This document shows, one piece after another, positions 61,102 through 64,000 of a stretch of 64,000 bases of DNA. A program made the translations under genes and the position numbers. The stretch lies in contig NZ_QYUQ01000002.1 in assembly GCF_003590835.1 (NCBI RefSeq), positions 930,001 through 994,000 on the forward strand, given 5' to 3'. The DNA comes from Noviherbaspirillum sedimenti (GTDB lineage: Bacteria > Pseudomonadota > Gammaproteobacteria > Burkholderiales > Burkholderiaceae_D). The stretch's first letter is position 1; each line of letters starts with the position of its first letter. Below the pieces are notes generated by a model that worked only from the letters and a program-made list of their open reading frames with translations, was not told the DNA's origin and searched no databases.

Positions 61102-62505
61102 TTGGCGGACAAACGGAAAGTGAAAACAAAAGGTAAAACACTTGTCGCCAGCATCAGCGATTCCATCGAGCGGCAAATTGTCGATGGCGCGATTCGTCCC
61201 GGTGAGCGGCTGCCCTCGATCCGGCAATACGCCGCCATGCATGGCCATTCCGTCAACACTGTCGTCAGCGCTTTTGACATCCTCGCATCGAAAGGCCTGA
61301 TCAAACCGAAAAGAGGCTCGGGCTACTATGCCGTCGAGAGCTCCCAGGCCAGTGGCGCCGAGGAAGAGGCGAACTCGCTTGAGCGCGCCATGGATATCGT
61401 CTGGCTGATGCGGGAACAGGTACGGCCAATGTCCACCCATTTGCCGGCGGGTGACGGGTTTCCGCCAATGGAGTGGCTTATCGAGAGCAAGCTGTCGCGC
61501 TATCACCAAAGCCTTGACCGGACAGGGCGCAACTACATGTATCGCTATGGCAGCCGCCATGGCTATCTGCCATTGCGCCAGCATGTGGCGCAAAAGCTGG
61601 CGCATCTGAACATTGACGCCAGCCCGGGGCAGATCGTGCTGACCCATGGCGCCAACATGGCGCTCAACACCATCATTTATTACTTCCTCAAGGCCGGCGA
61701 CACGGTGCTGGTCGACGACCCCGGTTACTATCCGCTGTTCGGCAAACTGAAGCTGCATGGCGCCCATGTCGTGGGCGTGCCGCGCGATAAGGATGGCCCC
61801 GACGTTGCCGCCCTGGAGGAAAGACTCAAGACCACGAAGGCGCGGCTGTTTTTCACGCAATCGGTCGGTCATAACCCCACGGGATCAGACATTTCGCCGA
61901 CCAAGGCGCACCGAATTCTCCAGCTCGCTGAAAAATACAAGCTGGTGATCGTGGAAAGCGACCCGCTGGCGGATTTTCACATGGCCAGCACGACACGCAT
62001 CTCGGCGCTGGGCCAGTTATCCCGCACCATCTATGTCGGGACGTTCTCGAAGTCGCTGTCGCCGGCGCTGCGGGTGGGATTTCTTGCATGCAGTCCCGAC
62101 CTGGCCAGCGATCTCGCGGATGTCAAAATGCTCATGCATGTCAGCACCTCGGAATACTGCGAGCGGCTGGTGGATGCGGTTCTGGCCGATGGGCAGTTCC
62201 TGCGGCATGCGGCGCGCCTGCAGGAGCGGGTCAGGCATGCCAATGCCGCAGCTGCCGCGTTTCTGGCCTCATACGGCGCTGAAATCTTTTGCGAGTCGCC
62301 GCAAAGCCTTTTTATCTGGGCGAGGTTTGCCAAGATCGAGAATGCCACGGATCTGGCAGGCGCCATGTTGAAGCGTAATATATCATTGGCGCCTGGCGGA
62401 ATCTTTTCGGTGGATGGGCAGTCGTCAAAGGCCTGGTGCCGGTTCAATGTCGGCTATGTACTGGATCCACGGTTTCAGGCAGCCTTTGCCGCGGAAGTGC
62501 GGTAG
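61102..62505 (+). CDS. MocR/GntR-family PLP-dependent transcriptional regulator
   Basis: About 467 residues from a TTG at 61102 (a GTG at 61120 is an alternative; neither has a clear ribosome site). Residues ~12-80 form a GntR winged helix-turn-helix (IRPGERLPSIRQYAAMHGHSVNTV). The rest is an aminotransferase-fold domain: VLTHGANMALNTIIYYFL, VDDPGYYPLFG, VESDPLADF and the PLP-lysine segment YVGTFSKSLSPALRVGF. MocR proteins sense an amine or PLP-linked ligand. It stands right after the synthetase/binding-protein pair and probably controls it through the GTGTACC inverted repeat. Confidence 0.9.
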   Translation: MADKRKVKTKGKTLVASISDSIERQIVDGAIRPGERLPSIRQYAAMHGHSVNTVVSAFDILASKGLIKPKRGSGYYAVESSQASGAEEEANSLERAMDIVWLMREQVRPMSTHLPAGDGFPPMEWLIESKLSRYHQSLDRTGRNYMYRYGSRHGYLPLRQHVAQKLAHLNIDASPGQIVLTHGANMALNTIIYYFLKAGDTVLVDDPGYYPLFGKLKLHGAHVVGVPRDKDGPDVAALEERLKTTKARLFFTQSVGHNPTGSDISPTKAHRILQLAEKYKLVIVESDPLADFHMASTTRISALGQLSRTIYVGTFSKSLSPALRVGFLACSPDLASDLADVKMLMHVSTSEYCERLVDAVLADGQFLRHAARLQERVRHANAAAAAFLASYGAEIFCESPQSLFIWARFAKIENATDLAGAMLKRNISLAPGGIFSVDGQSSKAWCRFNVGYVLDPRFQAAFAAEVR

Positions 62506-62521
62506 TTGGATTCTTTCAGAA

Positions 62522-62926
62522 TTACCCGCATAACGGAGCGCCCAAGAGCTCACCCGATCGGGCTGAAATTTCGCATAATTTATAAGATTTCAAATCGCCA
62601 TTCCCGGCGCGTGCATCGCCCGCAAAGCCAGTAAATACAAGGGTTACAGCCAGTGCAACGCTGGCGAATTGCATGGAAATTTTCTCCCAATAAGCCCGCT
62701 TCGCCGGGTTTTTTTCTCTGTTTTTGTGGACTGCCGCCAGGGCGATATGCAAGTCGATTCCGGCCATGTCGGCCAGCATCGCAATTTCTGCTTCATCCGC
62801 TGCTTTATCTCCATTTCTAAGGCTTGAAACCCTTCCGGTGCTTACGCCTAGGGCTTGAGCGAGTTTGTAGTCGCTTGTCAAGCCCCCCTGTTGCTTTGCT
62901 GCATCAATCAGCTGTGTTTGGTTCAT
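62522..62926 (-). CDS. DUF3693-type phage repressor-like protein
   Basis: A 134-residue protein. An N-terminal helix-turn-helix (LTSDYKLAQALGVSTGRVSSLRNG) is followed by the helical segment AALAAVHKNREKNPAKRAYWEK and a C-terminal hydrophobic span (ISMQFASVALAVTLVFTGFAG). This is the arrangement of DUF3693 proteins found beside replication genes of filamentous (Inovirus-type) prophages, where the HTH acts as repressor. It is divergent from a single-stranded-DNA-binding-like gene, with inverted repeats between them. The membrane-like tail is common in the family and of unknown use. Confidence 0.75.
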   Translation of the reverse strand: MNQTQLIDAAKQQGGLTSDYKLAQALGVSTGRVSSLRNGDKAADEAEIAMLADMAGIDLHIALAAVHKNREKNPAKRAYWEKISMQFASVALAVTLVFTGFAGDARAGNGDLKSYKLCEISARSGELLGAPLCG

Positions 62927-62973
62927 AAATCCTCCTTTTTTCGAACTTTACAGCATAGCTCTCATTTGACAAG

Positions 62974-63016
62974 GCTTCCGAACGAAAGCTACATTTCAGC
63001 AACTTCCAAACGGAAG
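62974..63016. promoter_or_regulatory. Inverted-repeat operators of the phage-like region
   Basis: Two related inverted repeats lie in the divergent gap: GCTTCCGAACGAAAGC (62974-62989, imperfect) and CTTCC-AAAC-GGAAG (63003-63016 core, perfect five-base arms). They are 29 bases apart centre to centre, and flank the start region of the plus-strand phage genes. They are likely operators for the neighbouring repressor. Confidence 0.55.
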
Positions 63017-63050
63017 CTATCTGAAAACCAACTTTCCTTAAGGACTAGCC

Positions 63051-63344
63051 ATGAGTGCACCAGCAGACAACAAAAACAAAGCCCTGATTTCAGGCCGTAT
63101 CGACGCAATCCGCAGCTACTCCACCCAGGGCGGCGAACGCTACGAAACCCGCGTTATTCAACCCGCAGCGGATCAGTATTCGAGCCCGTCTGCTGTCGCG
63201 ATCACTTCCAAGAAACGCATCGGCGGCAAAGGCGAGGACATTAATGTTCTGGTGACTGTCGCAGGCTTCAAAGATTCGTGGACTGATAAGTCGTCTGGTG
63301 AAGTCCAGCAGACTGCCCGCAACACTCTTTACGCGGTCGAGTAA
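63051..63344 (+). CDS. Small phage DNA-binding-like protein
   Basis: A 97-residue protein, AAGGACTAGCC upstream as ribosome site. It has a short basic start, then a beta-rich body (ALISGRIDAIRSYSTQGGER, YETRVIQPAAD, INVLVTVAGFKDSW), consistent with an OB-like single-stranded-DNA-binding protein of the kind encoded before the replication gene in filamentous phages (RstB or gene V protein position). I do not recognise a named family with certainty; position and size are the main evidence. Confidence 0.6.
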   Translation: MSAPADNKNKALISGRIDAIRSYSTQGGERYETRVIQPAADQYSSPSAVAITSKKRIGGKGEDINVLVTVAGFKDSWTDKSSGEVQQTARNTLYAVE

Positions 63345-63349
63345 TTTTC

Positions 63350-63388
63350 AACGGCGCTACTTCCTCGGAGGTCGCGCCGTTTGTTTTT
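63350..63388 (+). terminator. Hairpin terminator between phage genes
   Basis: AACGGCGC (63350-63357) pairs with GCGCCGTT (63374-63381), followed by TTGTTTTT. The eight-base-pair GC-rich stem sits between the small gene and the replication gene and would reduce expression of the latter. Confidence 0.75.
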
Positions 63389-63447
63389 GCAGTTGGGCTT
63401 GTCCCAGTTATCGACAACTCAAACAACGTAAAAGAATTGGTCAAGTC

Positions 63448-64000
63448 ATGAAGTCTACAAACCAGTTGATTGAAGAATTTGAAAATCGTTTTTATGCAAA
63501 GTGCCTGCAAGGCACGAAGCTGGAAAACCATTCTCAAATTGCCGCGCTTTCGGATGCAATCGTAGCGCAAGAAAATCCGTTCAAGCCGAAGGAAATGGAA
63601 CATGCAGGCCTGCGGCATGCGCGGCTGTTCCGCAATGTCGGAGTAGCAGCGAAGCTGCACTCCGTGTCGATAACGGGAAAGAAGCATTTCAACGTCGTCA
63701 TGGTCACGCTCACGTATGAGCGCGACACATGGGAAGACACGCACATGGCCGGGTACATCAGTTGTGTCCGTATGTGGATGAAGCGCCGCACCGGCCAGCC
63801 CTTGCGCTACATCTGGGTCGCGGAAATGCAAAAGCGCGGCGTGATTCATTATCACGCGCTGTTCTTCATGCCGAAGGGCATAACGATGCCTAAGGCTGAC
63901 AAGCAGGGCTGGTGGAAGCATGGCTCGACGAAGACTGAACGCGCCGCTGCTCCAGTGCGCTACGTCATGAAGTACGCCTCTAAATTCGATTCAAAAAACG
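63448..64000 (+). CDS. Phage rolling-circle replication initiator (HUH), N-terminal part
   Basis: The frame is open at the right edge, so 184 residues are visible. It begins MKSTNQLIEEFENRFYAKCL. The HUH metal motif is in KRGVIHYHALFFMP (His-Tyr-His), preceded by VMVTLTYERDTW (motif 1, the [FV]-x-TLTY strand of Rep proteins). This matches replication initiators of Inovirus-type prophages (RstA/Gp2 class), which nick the origin through a tyrosine expected further downstream; VRYVMKYASKFDSKN near the edge contains the typical Y-x-x-KY-x-x-K segment. It is preceded by the DNA-binding-like gene and divergent repressor. Confidence 0.85.
   Translation, partial: MKSTNQLIEEFENRFYAKCLQGTKLENHSQIAALSDAIVAQENPFKPKEMEHAGLRHARLFRNVGVAAKLHSVSITGKKHFNVVMVTLTYERDTWEDTHMAGYISCVRMWMKRRTGQPLRYIWVAEMQKRGVIHYHALFFMPKGITMPKADKQGWWKHGSTKTERAAAPVRYVMKYASKFDSKN

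Noticed and set aside
62690..62716. GC hairpin followed by T run on the plus strand, looking like a terminator
   Set aside because: It lies inside the minus-strand repressor frame and encodes the conserved KNPAKRAYW segment; no plus-strand gene ends there.

Overview
The window is GC-rich, densely coding bacterial DNA. Its gene set is typical of Burkholderiales, most likely Oxalobacteraceae (a Collimonas, Herbaspirillum or Janthinobacterium type of organism). It includes a DUF1631 protein, RegB/RegA-type redox regulators, a cyoABCD operon with SURF1, a divergent metR/metE pair, an extracellular PHB depolymerase and a valine-catabolic operon. The genus is inferred from protein style only.

Layout. 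1-11 kb is ordinary chromosome: DUF1631 C-terminus, pirin, azoreductase with a divergent LysR regulator, HSL-type esterase, Kup potassium transporter, HDOD protein, CNNM/CorC protein and a PQQ dehydrogenase with a fused cytochrome c. 11-32.8 kb is a hybrid NRPS/PKS cluster: Sfp-type phosphopantetheinyl transferase and type II thioesterase (minus strand), then a giant synthetase, a PKS and a crotonyl-CoA carboxylase/reductase (plus strand). The visible line is FAAL-ACP-C-A-PCP-C-(decayed A remnant)-AMP ligase-KR-ACP // KS-AT-KR-ACP-(E-like)-C. It suggests a fatty-acylated, amino-acid-containing polyketide with an unusual extender unit. As read here the first gene is broken by one extra G in a nine-G run, and the second by an in-frame TAG 59 codons before its natural end.

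33-42.6 kb holds a frameshifted PHB depolymerase, two GT4 glycosyltransferases, a fatty acid hydroxylase/sterol desaturase, a second-type FtsH, a DUF2334 deacetylase-like protein and an MFS symporter. 42.8-49.6 kb is a tightly overlapped unit, cyoABCD-SURF1-regB-regA, which puts a quinol oxidase and a quinone/redox-sensing two-component system in one transcript. 49.7-53.8 kb holds a Tat-exported intradiol dioxygenase-like protein and metR/metE with an exact MetR box between them.

53.9-57.1 kb is a minus-strand valine-degradation operon: acyl-CoA dehydrogenase, enoyl-CoA hydratase and 3-hydroxyisobutyryl-CoA hydrolase. Its first gene, mmsA, survives only as an in-frame scar joining its first ~22 and last ~24 codons. 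Upstream lie a 16-bp perfect palindrome and an IS5-type transposase remnant. 58-62.5 kb is an acyl-CoA synthetase / periplasmic binding protein / MocR regulator locus. From 62.5 kb a filamentous-phage-like replication and repressor module begins; its HUH replication protein runs off the right edge.
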